This document shows positions 26,455-33,945 of a stretch of DNA of 48,573 bases, in pieces. The notes below the pieces were generated by a model, which had not been told where the DNA came from, searched no databases, and saw only the letters and a program-made list of their open reading frames with translations. The stretch's first letter is position 1. Each line of letters opens with the position of its first letter. The DNA is from Enhydrobacter sp. (GTDB taxonomy: Bacteria > Pseudomonadota > Alphaproteobacteria > Reyranellales > Reyranellaceae): NCBI GenBank assembly GCA_026126105.1, contig JAHCJV010000042.1:1-48573 (forward strand). The letters are read 5' to 3'. The position numbers and the translations under genes were made by a program.

Positions 26455-27473
26455 CGGAAGATCACGACGCGGGCGTCGGCGCCCATGTAGAGCCGGTTGC
26501 CGGGAGGCGGATCGACCAGGAAGAGCGTCACCGGGAAGCGCCTTTGCAGCCTGATCCAGTCGGTCGTCGGCGCCACATAGGGCAACAGCTTCACCTCGCC
26601 CTGCTCGCGGCTGATGGCCCGCGCGATGCCGCCGATCCGCGCGCGATGGAAATGCCAGGGCTGGGTGTCGAGCCACACCCATGCCGTGCCGCCGATCTCG
26701 AACGAGCGGATGTAGTCCTGCTTGTAGTTGGCAGTGATGCGCCATGCCGAGGCATCGACGATGCCGATCAGGGGCACCTCGGCGGTCGCGGTGTCTCCGA
26801 CACGCACGGTGAAATGCACGGTGGTGCCGGCGGCCGGCGCGACGATCTCCGTGCGGCTCAATCGCCATTGCGCCGTCGCCAGCGCCGCCGCCGCCCGGTT
26901 CACGGCCGCGCGTTGCGCGACGATGTTGGCCTGCGACTTCTCGATCACGCTGCGGGAGATGACCACTTCGGCATCGGCGCGGCGCAGCTCGTCATTGGCC
27001 TTGTCGAGCTCCGCCCGCGGCGCATTGTTGGTACGGACCAGGTCGTCGAGACGTCGCTGGGTTTGTTCGGCATAGGTGCGGGCGGAAGCCGATTGATCGA
27101 GCATGGCCTTCGCGGTCCTGAGCTCGTCCTCGGCGGTTTGCACGAAGGCCTCGGCCTGCGCGACATCGGCCTTGCGCTGATTGACGTCGAGAATGAAGGG
27201 TTCGGGATCGATGCTGGCCAGCTTGTCGCCCGGCTTCACGTCCTGGTTGTCGCCGACATGGATGGCAACGATGCGACCGGTGACTTCGGGCGCAATGCTG
27301 ATCAGGTCCGAGCGCACATAGGCGTCGTCGGTATAGGCCACGAAGCTGGTGGCGATCTCATACGCGGCCACCACCGCGACGATCACCCCCGCGATGAACA
27401 CGACCCGGTGCCAATGGGGCGCCGGCTTGGGGGTGGATGGCGGCGGTTCCGCCAGAGGCTGGTCGACGGTCAC
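26451..27473 (-). CDS. HlyD/EmrA-like periplasmic adaptor
   Basis: This 340-residue protein has one N-terminal membrane anchor (VVFIAGVIVAVVAAYEIATS, about residues 24-43) and the biotinyl-lipoyl halves SIAPEVTGRIVAIHVGDNQD and EIVAPAAGTTVHFTVRVGD. A long coiled-coil hairpin lies between (about 90-215, rich in Ala/Glu/Arg). It belongs to the EmrA/AaeA group of membrane-fusion proteins and should connect the FUSC pump to an outer-membrane channel, which is not encoded here. Translation begins at GTG 27473, three bases after the sensor-kinase stop, and its stop overlaps the FUSC start. Confidence 0.9.
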   Translation of the reverse strand: MTVDQPLAEPPPSTPKPAPHWHRVVFIAGVIVAVVAAYEIATSFVAYTDDAYVRSDLISIAPEVTGRIVAIHVGDNQDVKPGDKLASIDPEPFILDVNQRKADVAQAEAFVQTAEDELRTAKAMLDQSASARTYAEQTQRRLDDLVRTNNAPRAELDKANDELRRADAEVVISRSVIEKSQANIVAQRAAVNRAAAALATAQWRLSRTEIVAPAAGTTVHFTVRVGDTATAEVPLIGIVDASAWRITANYKQDYIRSFEIGGTAWVWLDTQPWHFHRARIGGIARAISREQGEVKLLPYVAPTTDWIRLQRRFPVTLFLVDPPPGNRLYMGADARVVIFR

Positions 27474-27476
27474 TGC

Positions 27477-29654
27477 CTAGAAGCCCATGCCCTTGATCTT
27501 CGCCGCCAGGGCTGCAATCGAGAACGGCTTGCCGATGAAATTCACGCCCGGATCGAGCATGCCGTGATGGACGATGGCATTGGCGGTATAGCCCGTCGTG
27601 AACAGCACCTTGAGGGCCGGCCGGCGTGCCGTCGCCGCGTCGGCGAGCTGTCGCCCGTTCATGGCACCCGGCAGCCCGATATCCGTGAAGAGCAGTGCGA
27701 TGTCCGAATTCGCCTCGAGCACGGCCAGGGCCTCGGCCCCGCTGCCGGCCTGATGCACGGTGCATCCCAGCTCATGGCAGGCCGAGACCGCGAAATCGCG
27801 CACGACCGGATCGTCCTCGACCACCAGAATGACCGGCCCGTCGCCCATCCGCGGTACGGGCGCAATCGTCTTCTCCGGCACCACGTCGGCCTCGCCCAGC
27901 GCCCGAGGGAGGTAGAGCTTCACCGTCGTGCCGTGGCCCACCTCGCTGTAGATCTTGAGATGGCCGCCGACCTGCTTGACGTAGCCGAATGCCATGCTGA
28001 GCCCGAGGCCAGTACCCTGCCCGCGCTGCTTGGTGGTGAAGAACGGCTCGAAGGCGCGCGCGATCACCTCCGGCTCCATGCCGGTACCCGTGTCCGACAC
28101 GGCGATCAGCACGTACTGACCGGGCGTCACTTCGACGTTGGCCGCGGCATAGGCGTCGTCGAGATGAGCATTGGCGGTCTCGATGGTCAGGGCGCCGCCT
28201 TCCGGCATGGCGTCACGGCCATTGATGGCGAGATTCAGGATGGCGCTCTCGAGCTGGGCGACGTCGGCCCTGGCACGCCATAGCCCGCCCCCGAGCACGG
28301 TCTCGATGCGGACTTTCTCGCCCAGGGTCCGGCGCAGGAGCTCGGACATCCCCGTCACCAGCCGGTTGGCGTCTATCGACTCGATCTGCAACGGCTGCTG
28401 GCGCGAGAAGGCGAGAAGCCGCTGGGTCAGGGTCGCCGCCCGGGCGACCCCGTTGCGGCCGAGCTCGATGAAACGTTCGACATCCGGCGAGGGCTCCGCG
28501 GTCCGGCGCCGGATCATCTCCAGCGCACCGCCTATTCCGGTCAGCAGGTTGTTGAAATCGTGGGCGATGCCGGCGGTAAGCTGGCCGACCGCATTCATCT
28601 TCTGCGCCTGGCGCAGGCTTTCCTCGGCCCTTGCGCTACGGTCCTGCTCCTCGCGCAGCCGCGCCAGCGCGTCGCTCTCCTGCACCGCCCGGCGCGCCGC
28701 GACAAGGGCGAGCAGGACCAGGCAGAGCGTGGCCGGAACGCCGAAGACGAGATGCGACGCCATGCTCGCCAGCCACGCATCGCGAATGCTGGCTTGCGCG
28801 ACGCCGAGTGCCACGTAGACCGGCTCGTCGGGCAGCTTGCGGTACGTGAAAATGCGCGCGACGCCGTCGAATCCCGATCGTTCCGTCGTATAGCGGCCGG
28901 CCGCCGGTTCAGCGGCGATCGCGCGCATGAAGCCCGTGTCGTCTGCGAGGCGGCTGCCTCGGCCGGCGATCGCCGGAAAGCGCGCGAGGACTTCGCCGTC
29001 GGCGCGCACGATCGCGGCGGTATAGCTTTTCGACTCGGATATCTGGCTGAACTGCGTAGTGAAGTAGGAGGGCGGGACTGAGACGGCGATCAAGCCATCG
29101 AAGCTGCCATCGGGCCGGTCACGGCGCTCGCTGTACTGGAAGAATTCGTTGGCGAGCGCCCGCCCGCGCAACACCTCGCTGATATGACGCCGCGCTCCGT
29201 CGCGATGGGCGACGAAATAGGAGCGGTCGCTGGCCACGAGGTCACGCGGCACGGGATACAGGTTGGTCGAAGCCAGCGGCCGGGCGTCTGCGTCCAGCAC
29301 CCAGACACCTTCGATCTGCGGCAGGTCGGCGACGAGCCGACGGAGCTTGGCGTGGATCCTCTCCTCGTTCTCGCGGATCGCTGAAGCGGAACCATATTCC
29401 TCGAGAATCGCCCTGGTGTTGGAGATGACAAGCGACTGCGTCTCGAACGTCGTGCGCACATTGCCGTAGACGAGGTCGAGGGTGCGAGCCATCCGCTCCT
29501 CGACCTCACGACGGGTTTCGCCGTAGGCGATCCAGCTCGCCCCGGCGAACAGCAGCAGCGGCAGCACGATCGCCGCCAGCGCGACGATCATCGACGCTTC
29601 GGCCGCGTTGTTGCCTCTGATGCGCCAGGTGCGCCGTTTCAGCAGCCGGCGCAT
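27477..29654 (-). CDS. Hybrid sensor histidine kinase with C-terminal receiver
   Basis: This 725-residue protein has a first membrane segment at about residues 22-44, a periplasmic double-Cache (PDC) sensor at 45-300 and a second membrane segment at 303-321. The HisKA dimerisation domain has the phospho-acceptor His365 in AGIAHDFNNLL. The ATPase domain has an N-box near LNLAINGRDAM (473-483) and G-boxes DTGTGM and GQGTGLGL. A receiver domain spans about 606-725 with Asp658 in LLFTDIGLPG. It senses a small periplasmic ligand and passes phosphate internally and perhaps to the single-domain regulator encoded just upstream. Neighbours are efflux genes. Confidence 0.92.
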   Translation of the reverse strand: MRRLLKRRTWRIRGNNAAEASMIVALAAIVLPLLLFAGASWIAYGETRREVEERMARTLDLVYGNVRTTFETQSLVISNTRAILEEYGSASAIRENEERIHAKLRRLVADLPQIEGVWVLDADARPLASTNLYPVPRDLVASDRSYFVAHRDGARRHISEVLRGRALANEFFQYSERRDRPDGSFDGLIAVSVPPSYFTTQFSQISESKSYTAAIVRADGEVLARFPAIAGRGSRLADDTGFMRAIAAEPAAGRYTTERSGFDGVARIFTYRKLPDEPVYVALGVAQASIRDAWLASMASHLVFGVPATLCLVLLALVAARRAVQESDALARLREEQDRSARAEESLRQAQKMNAVGQLTAGIAHDFNNLLTGIGGALEMIRRRTAEPSPDVERFIELGRNGVARAATLTQRLLAFSRQQPLQIESIDANRLVTGMSELLRRTLGEKVRIETVLGGGLWRARADVAQLESAILNLAINGRDAMPEGGALTIETANAHLDDAYAAANVEVTPGQYVLIAVSDTGTGMEPEVIARAFEPFFTTKQRGQGTGLGLSMAFGYVKQVGGHLKIYSEVGHGTTVKLYLPRALGEADVVPEKTIAPVPRMGDGPVILVVEDDPVVRDFAVSACHELGCTVHQAGSGAEALAVLEANSDIALLFTDIGLPGAMNGRQLADAATARRPALKVLFTTGYTANAIVHHGMLDPGVNFIGKPFSIAALAAKIKGMGF

Positions 29655-29663
29655 GCGGTCAGG

Positions 29664-30023
29664 TCAGCCCGTGCCTCGAACCAGCGTGGCCACGAACCGC
29701 GACAGTTCCTCCGCATTATAGGGCTTGGGAAAGACATGGATCTTCTGGCCCGCCACATCGGGCGGACGAAGATGCGAACCCGAGCACTGGATGATCGGCA
29801 ATCCCGGGCGGCAGCGAACGGCCGCTTCGATCACCCGTTCGCCGGACATGTCGGGCAGCCCGAGATCGACGATGATCGCCGCAAGCGGCGTGTCGCCCGC
29901 CAGCACGTCGAGCGCCGCCTGGCCTGTGGCAGCCTCGATGCAGGTCATGCCCGAGTCCCCCAGGGCATCGACCAACACGGCACGGATCAGGAATTCGTCC
30001 TCAGCCAACAGCACGCTGGACAT
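29664..30023 (-). CDS. Single-domain response regulator, CpdR-like
   Basis: This 119-residue protein is a receiver domain only. It has an acidic pocket in LLAEDEFL, phospho-acceptor Asp53 in IIVDLGLPDMSG and the conserved Lys in HVFPKPYNAEEL. With no output domain it would act as a phosphate shuttle or by protein contact, like CpdR or DivK. Start ATG 30023 follows AGGTGGAG; an in-frame longer reading from 30146 has no family support. It lies 10 bp after the OYE gene and 9 bp before the sensor kinase, so all are probably co-transcribed. Confidence 0.9.
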   Translation of the reverse strand: MSSVLLAEDEFLIRAVLVDALGDSGMTCIEAATGQAALDVLAGDTPLAAIIVDLGLPDMSGERVIEAAVRCRPGLPIIQCSGSHLRPPDVAGQKIHVFPKPYNAEELSRFVATLVRGTG

Positions 30024-30033
30024 ACAGCTCCAC

Positions 30034-31161
30034 CTATTCGGCCGCTCTGGCCAGATCGGGCTGAGGCTTGAACGGCAGGATGGTTGTCGCCCGCGCCACC
30101 GGCAGAGGCAAGGGGGGCGTTTCGACTCCGAGCGCCCGGGCGGCATTCCAGCCCCAGCGCGGGTCGAGCAGGAACGGGCGGGCGTGGGCGGTGCAGTCGG
30201 CGTCGCCGGCGGCGACGATGCGCTCGGCCTGCTCGGGCTCGGTGATCACGCCGACCGCCCAGGTCTTGATGCCGGCCTCCTTGCGGATGCGCGCCGCGAA
30301 GGGCACCTGGTACCCTGGCGCCACGCTGAGCTTCTGCCGCGGAGAATTGCCGCCAGCGCTGGTATCGACGAAGTCGCAGCCCAGCGCCTTCAGCTGGCGC
30401 GCCGTCTCGATCGTGTCCTCGATCGCGAGCCCACCCTCGACCCAGTCGGTCGCGCTGAGCCGTATGCCCAGAGCCTTCTCGGCCGGCACGAGTGCGCGGC
30501 AGGCCTCGAACACCTCGAGCGGGAAGCGCCGCCGCTTCTCCATGCTGCCGCCGTACTCGTCCGTGCGATGGTTGCTGAGCGGCGACAGGAACTGGTGCAG
30601 GCAGTAGCCGTGCGCGCCATGGATCTCGATCACGTCGAAGCCGAGCCGCAGGCTGCGGCGGGTGGCGTCGACGAACGCCTGCTTGACCCGCTTCAGTCCG
30701 ACCGTGTCGAGCGCGACCGGCGTGTGCCACTTGCTGTCGTAAGGGATCGCCGAAGGCGCGAACGCGGTCCACGGCAGGTCCGGCGCATCGGCCTGGGTGA
30801 GCGGTCCGCCGCCCTTCCACGGGCGCTGCGCCGAGGCCTTGCGGCCGGCATGGGCGAGCTGGATGCCGAGCTTCACGTGGGGCATCCAGCCCCTCACCCA
30901 CTCGACCACGGGCTTCAGCGCCGCCTCGTTCTCGTCGCTGTAAAGACCGAGGCAGCCTTGGGTAATGCGGCCTTCGCGCTCGACGTGCGTGGCCTCCAGG
31001 CAGAGCAGCCCGGCGCCCGACATGGAAAGCATGCCGTAGTGCATCTGGTGCCAGGGCTGGGCGCTGCCATCGACGGCAGCGTACTGGCACATCGGCGACA
31101 CGACGATGCGATTGGGCAGGGTAACGCCACCCATTTCGACGGGCGTGAACAGAACACTCAT
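30034..31161 (-). CDS. Old Yellow Enzyme family oxidoreductase (YqjM/XenA-type)
   Basis: This 375-residue FMN enzyme has the YqjM-class signature IVVSPMCQYAA, where Cys25 tunes the flavin. GIQLAHAGRKAS and IHGAHGYCLHQFLSPLSNHR (substrate-binding His and Tyr) follow, then TDEYGGS. The C-terminal FMN phosphate site is in AVGVITEPEQAE and ADCTAHARPFLLDP. Ene-reductases of this class use NAD(P)H to reduce enones, nitro compounds and other xenobiotics. It is the first gene of a minus-strand run with a receiver, a sensor kinase and an HlyD/FUSC pump, suggesting inducible response to electrophiles. Confidence 0.92.
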   Translation of the reverse strand: MSVLFTPVEMGGVTLPNRIVVSPMCQYAAVDGSAQPWHQMHYGMLSMSGAGLLCLEATHVEREGRITQGCLGLYSDENEAALKPVVEWVRGWMPHVKLGIQLAHAGRKASAQRPWKGGGPLTQADAPDLPWTAFAPSAIPYDSKWHTPVALDTVGLKRVKQAFVDATRRSLRLGFDVIEIHGAHGYCLHQFLSPLSNHRTDEYGGSMEKRRRFPLEVFEACRALVPAEKALGIRLSATDWVEGGLAIEDTIETARQLKALGCDFVDTSAGGNSPRQKLSVAPGYQVPFAARIRKEAGIKTWAVGVITEPEQAERIVAAGDADCTAHARPFLLDPRWGWNAARALGVETPPLPLPVARATTILPFKPQPDLARAAE

Positions 31162-31193
31162 GGCAACTCTTCCGTTGGGCTCGTGTGCTGGGC

Positions 31194-31260
31194 GCGCGGC
31201 TCTCCAGAGCCGCTCAAGGGACGTGACAATCTGAAGAAGAGCGGTTCTGGAGAGCCGCGC
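31194..31260. repeat. Long intergenic inverted repeat (22-base arms)
   Basis: Arms 31194-31215 and 31239-31260 pair at 21 of 22 positions around a 23-base loop; the core is GGCTCTCCAGA against TCTGGAGAGCC. It lies between nudC and the OYE gene. No T-run follows, so an intrinsic terminator is unlikely. It may be a mobile palindromic repeat or an RNA-processing hairpin that insulates the OYE operon. Confidence 0.7.
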
Positions 31261-31269
31261 TCCAAACCG

Positions 31270-32220
31270 CTAGCCACTGATCGACGGCCCTGCCTCGTGC
31301 CCGAGCCACTCCTCGATCAGGCGGCGGGCGATCGAGTCGCGGCGCGGCATGAAGAAGGAGCCATCCTGGGGCAGGTTCTCGGGGCGCAGCTCCTCGCGGC
31401 TCATCCAGCGCGCGGAGGCGAGCTCGTCGAGGTTGACCTCGAAGTCGAGGCTCTGGGCCTCGGCATGGAAGCCGATCATCACCGAGGCCGGGAACGGCCA
31501 GGGCTGCGAGGAGCGATAGGTGACGTTGTCGACCTTCACCTTGACCTCTTCGTAGACCTCCCGCGCTACGGCGTCCTCGAAGCTCTCGCCCGGCTCGACG
31601 AAACCCGCCAACGTCGAATGCATCCCCTTGGGGAACTGCTTGCCACGGCCCAGCAGGCACTTGTCGCCGTGATGGACCAGCATGATGACGGCCGGGTCGG
31701 TGCGCGGGAAATGCTCGGTCTTGCAGTTCTCGTTGGTGCACATGCGGACGTGCCCCGCACGCGTCACCTTGGTCGAGGCGCCGCAGACGCCGCAGTAGCG
31801 GTGCCGCTTGTGCCAGTAGGTCATGCCGCGCGCATAAGCCAGGATCGAGCCTTCCCTGGCGAACAGCAGCGATCCGAACTGGCGCAGATCGACGAACTCG
31901 CCCATCTCGGCAAGCGGCGTGTCCTTTCCGCTCACGTCCACGGCGAAGTACGGCGTGCCATCGACATAGCCGAGGAAGATGTGCTCCTCGGCGGAGCCGA
32001 CCACGGCACGGGCCATCATGCCCTGCAGGAAGATCGGCTCGGGGTTGCCTCCGGCTTTGCTGACGAGGTTCTTCTCGGTGTCGATCGGCACGAAGCGCGC
32101 GGCGCCCGACGAGGCGAGCTCGATCATGCGCTCCTCGTTCTCGCGTTCGTGGCTCGCGCGGTCGATGTCCGCGCTGGAATAGGGATTTCTGGGTCTTTGC
32201 ATTGGCGCGGACCGTGCCAT
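31270..32220 (-). CDS. nudC: NADH pyrophosphatase (Nudix)
   Basis: This 316-residue protein has an N-terminal NudC domain, then a zinc ribbon with four cysteines (YCGVCGAS and RMCTNENC). The Nudix box GFVEPGESFEDAVAREVYEE follows and is complete with its catalytic Glu residues. The NudC-specific SQPWPFPAS motif lies directly after it. The enzyme cleaves NADH to NMNH and AMP and can remove NAD caps from RNA. The N-terminal 15-30 residues are less conserved; starts at 32220 or 32202 are both possible because neither has a strong ribosome site. Single gene, separated from the OYE operon by a hairpin repeat. Confidence 0.93.
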   Translation of the reverse strand: MARSAPMQRPRNPYSSADIDRASHERENEERMIELASSGAARFVPIDTEKNLVSKAGGNPEPIFLQGMMARAVVGSAEEHIFLGYVDGTPYFAVDVSGKDTPLAEMGEFVDLRQFGSLLFAREGSILAYARGMTYWHKRHRYCGVCGASTKVTRAGHVRMCTNENCKTEHFPRTDPAVIMLVHHGDKCLLGRGKQFPKGMHSTLAGFVEPGESFEDAVAREVYEEVKVKVDNVTYRSSQPWPFPASVMIGFHAEAQSLDFEVNLDELASARWMSREELRPENLPQDGSFFMPRRDSIARRLIEEWLGHEAGPSISG

Positions 32221-32315
32221 AGAGGGCCATGGGCTGCAACGCCGGGACGCTGCCGGCGGAACGAGCGGAGCAATCTGAATGGCTCGCCCAGCGGCGTTCC
32301 GCTCATCGAGCCGGG

Positions 32316-32849
32316 CTAGCGCCCGTGATGATGATGACCCCCACCCCCGCCATAGCCACGCAGCTCGGCGTAGCGTTCGACCTGGGCCGGTCGAAGCAGG
32401 CCGAGCGTCGACAGATGGTAGCGCAGATGAGCCGCTCGCAGCCGCGCCTGGGTGCTCCCGATCGCGGCGGTAAGCGCGGTGATGCGCTCGCCCGTGGCCT
32501 CGCGCCTGGCGAACAGCGCATCGAGCTCGGCCTCCTCGGCGATCAGCTGTTCGCCGATGGCGATCGTCTCCGCCTTCATCGCGTCGAAAAGTTCCCGCAC
32601 CGCCTGCCGCTGCCGATCCGTGAGACCGATCGGCTCGGCCAGCTCGAGTAGATGGCTGGGGCCGGGATAGCCGTTGAGCTCGGCCGGCAAGGCCAGCCCC
32701 ATGCCGCGACCGGCCCTCAAGTCGGCGATCTGCTGCTCCGAGAGGGCCTTGATGGGGCGCGTTTGCAGGCCGGCATAGGGCGCCTGGGCGGATGACTGCG
32801 TTGCAACGGCAAGACTCGCAGCCAGCGCCACGAGCATCGATCTCTTCAT
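32316..32849 (-). CDS. Spy/CpxP-like periplasmic protein with His-rich tail
   Basis: This 177-residue protein has a Sec signal peptide (MKRSMLVALAASLAVATQSS, cleaved near AQA). Its mature body is a helical hairpin with LTDRQRQAVRELFDAMKAET and EELDALF-like spacing that recalls Spy/CpxP and metal-resistance sensors. It ends in GYGGGGGHHHHGR, a probable metal-binding tail. A periplasmic chaperone or metal-sequestering role is inferred. Its gene lies 43 bp after a small cytochrome gene on the same strand, and the pair probably forms an operon. Confidence 0.75.
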   Translation of the reverse strand: MKRSMLVALAASLAVATQSSAQAPYAGLQTRPIKALSEQQIADLRAGRGMGLALPAELNGYPGPSHLLELAEPIGLTDRQRQAVRELFDAMKAETIAIGEQLIAEEAELDALFARREATGERITALTAAIGSTQARLRAAHLRYHLSTLGLLRPAQVERYAELRGYGGGGGHHHHGR

Positions 32850-32892
32850 TCTTGTCTCCCTTGCAGCGACCAGTCAGGCCGCACCGATCGAG

Positions 32893-33369
32893 CTATTGCT
32901 TCCGGGGACGGAAATCCTGGTTGGCGAAGGGCGAGCTCTTCGGGACCTGGATGACGATCATGCCGACATTGGCGCTCTGATGGCAGGCATTGCAGGTCTC
33001 GGTCAGTCGCGCATAGGTCTCGGCGAACCGGGCCGCATCGCTGGCCTTGATCGCTCGCTCGACCGCCTCCAGAGGGGCCTCCATGGTCGCCTTGATCGTC
33101 TCGGCAATCTCCACCTGCTGCCATTTCGGCCAGGCGTGCGCGACGCTCTCGAAAGACTCCTCCAGTTCATGCAGCTGGTAGGCCGCGAGGGCCCAGTTCT
33201 TCTCCTGCCCCGCCAGCCCGAGCTTCAGATGGCGCGGCTGTACCGTCATGATCATGAGATCGCCGAGACTCGGACGAAAGGCCGGAGCCGGCGGACTGCC
33301 CTGAGCCAGCGCGCCCGCCGACACAGCGGTCGCGAGTGCAACAAGACTGAAGACAGCTGGCTTGAGCAT
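32893..33369 (-). CDS. Small c-type cytochrome-like periplasmic protein
   Basis: This 158-residue protein has a signal peptide (to about LAQG, residue 24) and a single covalent-haem motif CNACH with Cys126, Cys129 and His130. Upstream helices read PRHLKLGLAGQEKNWALAAY and QLHELEESFE, a four-helix-bundle layout, and the tail reads ANQDFRP. This resembles a cytochrome c'-like family of unknown partner found in alpha- and betaproteobacteria. The start at 33369 is set by the signal peptide; longer readings up to 33555 lack support. It precedes the Spy-like gene and may supply redox or metal sensing in the periplasm. Confidence 0.75.
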   Translation of the reverse strand: MLKPAVFSLVALATAVSAGALAQGSPPAPAFRPSLGDLMIMTVQPRHLKLGLAGQEKNWALAAYQLHELEESFESVAHAWPKWQQVEIAETIKATMEAPLEAVERAIKASDAARFAETYARLTETCNACHQSANVGMIVIQVPKSSPFANQDFRPRKQ

Positions 33370-33425
33370 CGGCCGTTCCTCCCGGGAGCTGCGCCCGCGG
33401 GAGCACGTTGCCATGGCAGGAAAGA

Positions 33426-33440
33426 TATCGGCAACCGATA
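33426..33440. promoter_or_regulatory. Inverted repeat TATCGG-CAA-CCGATA
   Basis: Perfect 6-base arms with a 3-base centre lie 57 bp upstream of the small cytochrome ATG, in the 224-bp non-coding gap between it and the divergent PadR locus. The position suits an operator for the cytochrome/Spy-like pair. The nearby PadR regulator is a candidate binder. Confidence 0.4.
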
Positions 33441-33563
33441 ACGAAAGCCGAGCACGACCGTTGTTTCTTGATGATGGGCCCCTGATCGTCGCGCGACAAC
33501 GGGTGGGTGCGCTGGTAACGGGCACCGCGAATCTGCGAGTGCAACTCCTTCGCAAACATTGGC

Positions 33564-33569
33564 TATAAT
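33564..33569 (+). promoter_or_regulatory. TATAAT -10 box ahead of the PadR locus
   Basis: A perfect TATAAT lies 25 bp before the TTG start at 33594. No clear -35 element is present at 16-18 bp spacing, so this is suggestive only. Confidence 0.35.
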
Positions 33570-33593
33570 GGGCGTGGCATCGGGGACGGAAGA

Positions 33594-33945
33594 TTGACCG
33601 ACAAGGACCTCATTGGCGGGTTGATCCGCCTGCACGTTCTGCATCATGCAAGCCAGGGTCCGGCCTTTGGAATGTGGATCATCGGGGAATTGCGCGAGCA
33701 TGGCTACCGTCTCAGCCCGGGCACGGTATATCCCATGCTGCACGCGATGGAGACGAAAGGGCTACCTGAGCGTCACCGCCGTGCGGCAGGGACGTCAGGT
33801 CCGCCGGCTGTATCGCGCGACGCCGCTGGGACGAGCGGCCCTCGAGGAGGGGAAGAAGAAGGTGCGCAAACTGTTCGGTGAGCTCTTCGAGGAAATCGTG
33901 AAACCCGATCCGTACCGGCCGGCGCGCCGAAAGCCCCGGCCGTGA
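33594..33945 (+). pseudogene. PadR-family regulator with a one-base frameshift
   Basis: The first frame, from TTG 33594, gives a PadR winged helix: HASQGPAFGMWIIGELREHG then YRLSPGTVYPMLHAMETKG. From about 33760 the family continues in the next frame: YLSVTAVRQGRQVRRLYRAT then PLGRAALEEGKKKV. The join falls in AAAGGGCTAC; removing one G restores a single protein of about 116 residues, the normal size. Either the gene is inactivated or there is an assembly/read error in the G run. In the uncorrected frame the protein ends at 33881. Its restored stop would overlap the start of the following MmgE/PrpD gene (GTGA). Confidence 0.7.

Noticed and set aside
33488..33497. Palindrome GTCGCGCGAC in the cytochrome/PadR gap
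   Set aside because: A GC-only palindrome of this length is expected by chance in a high-GC genome.
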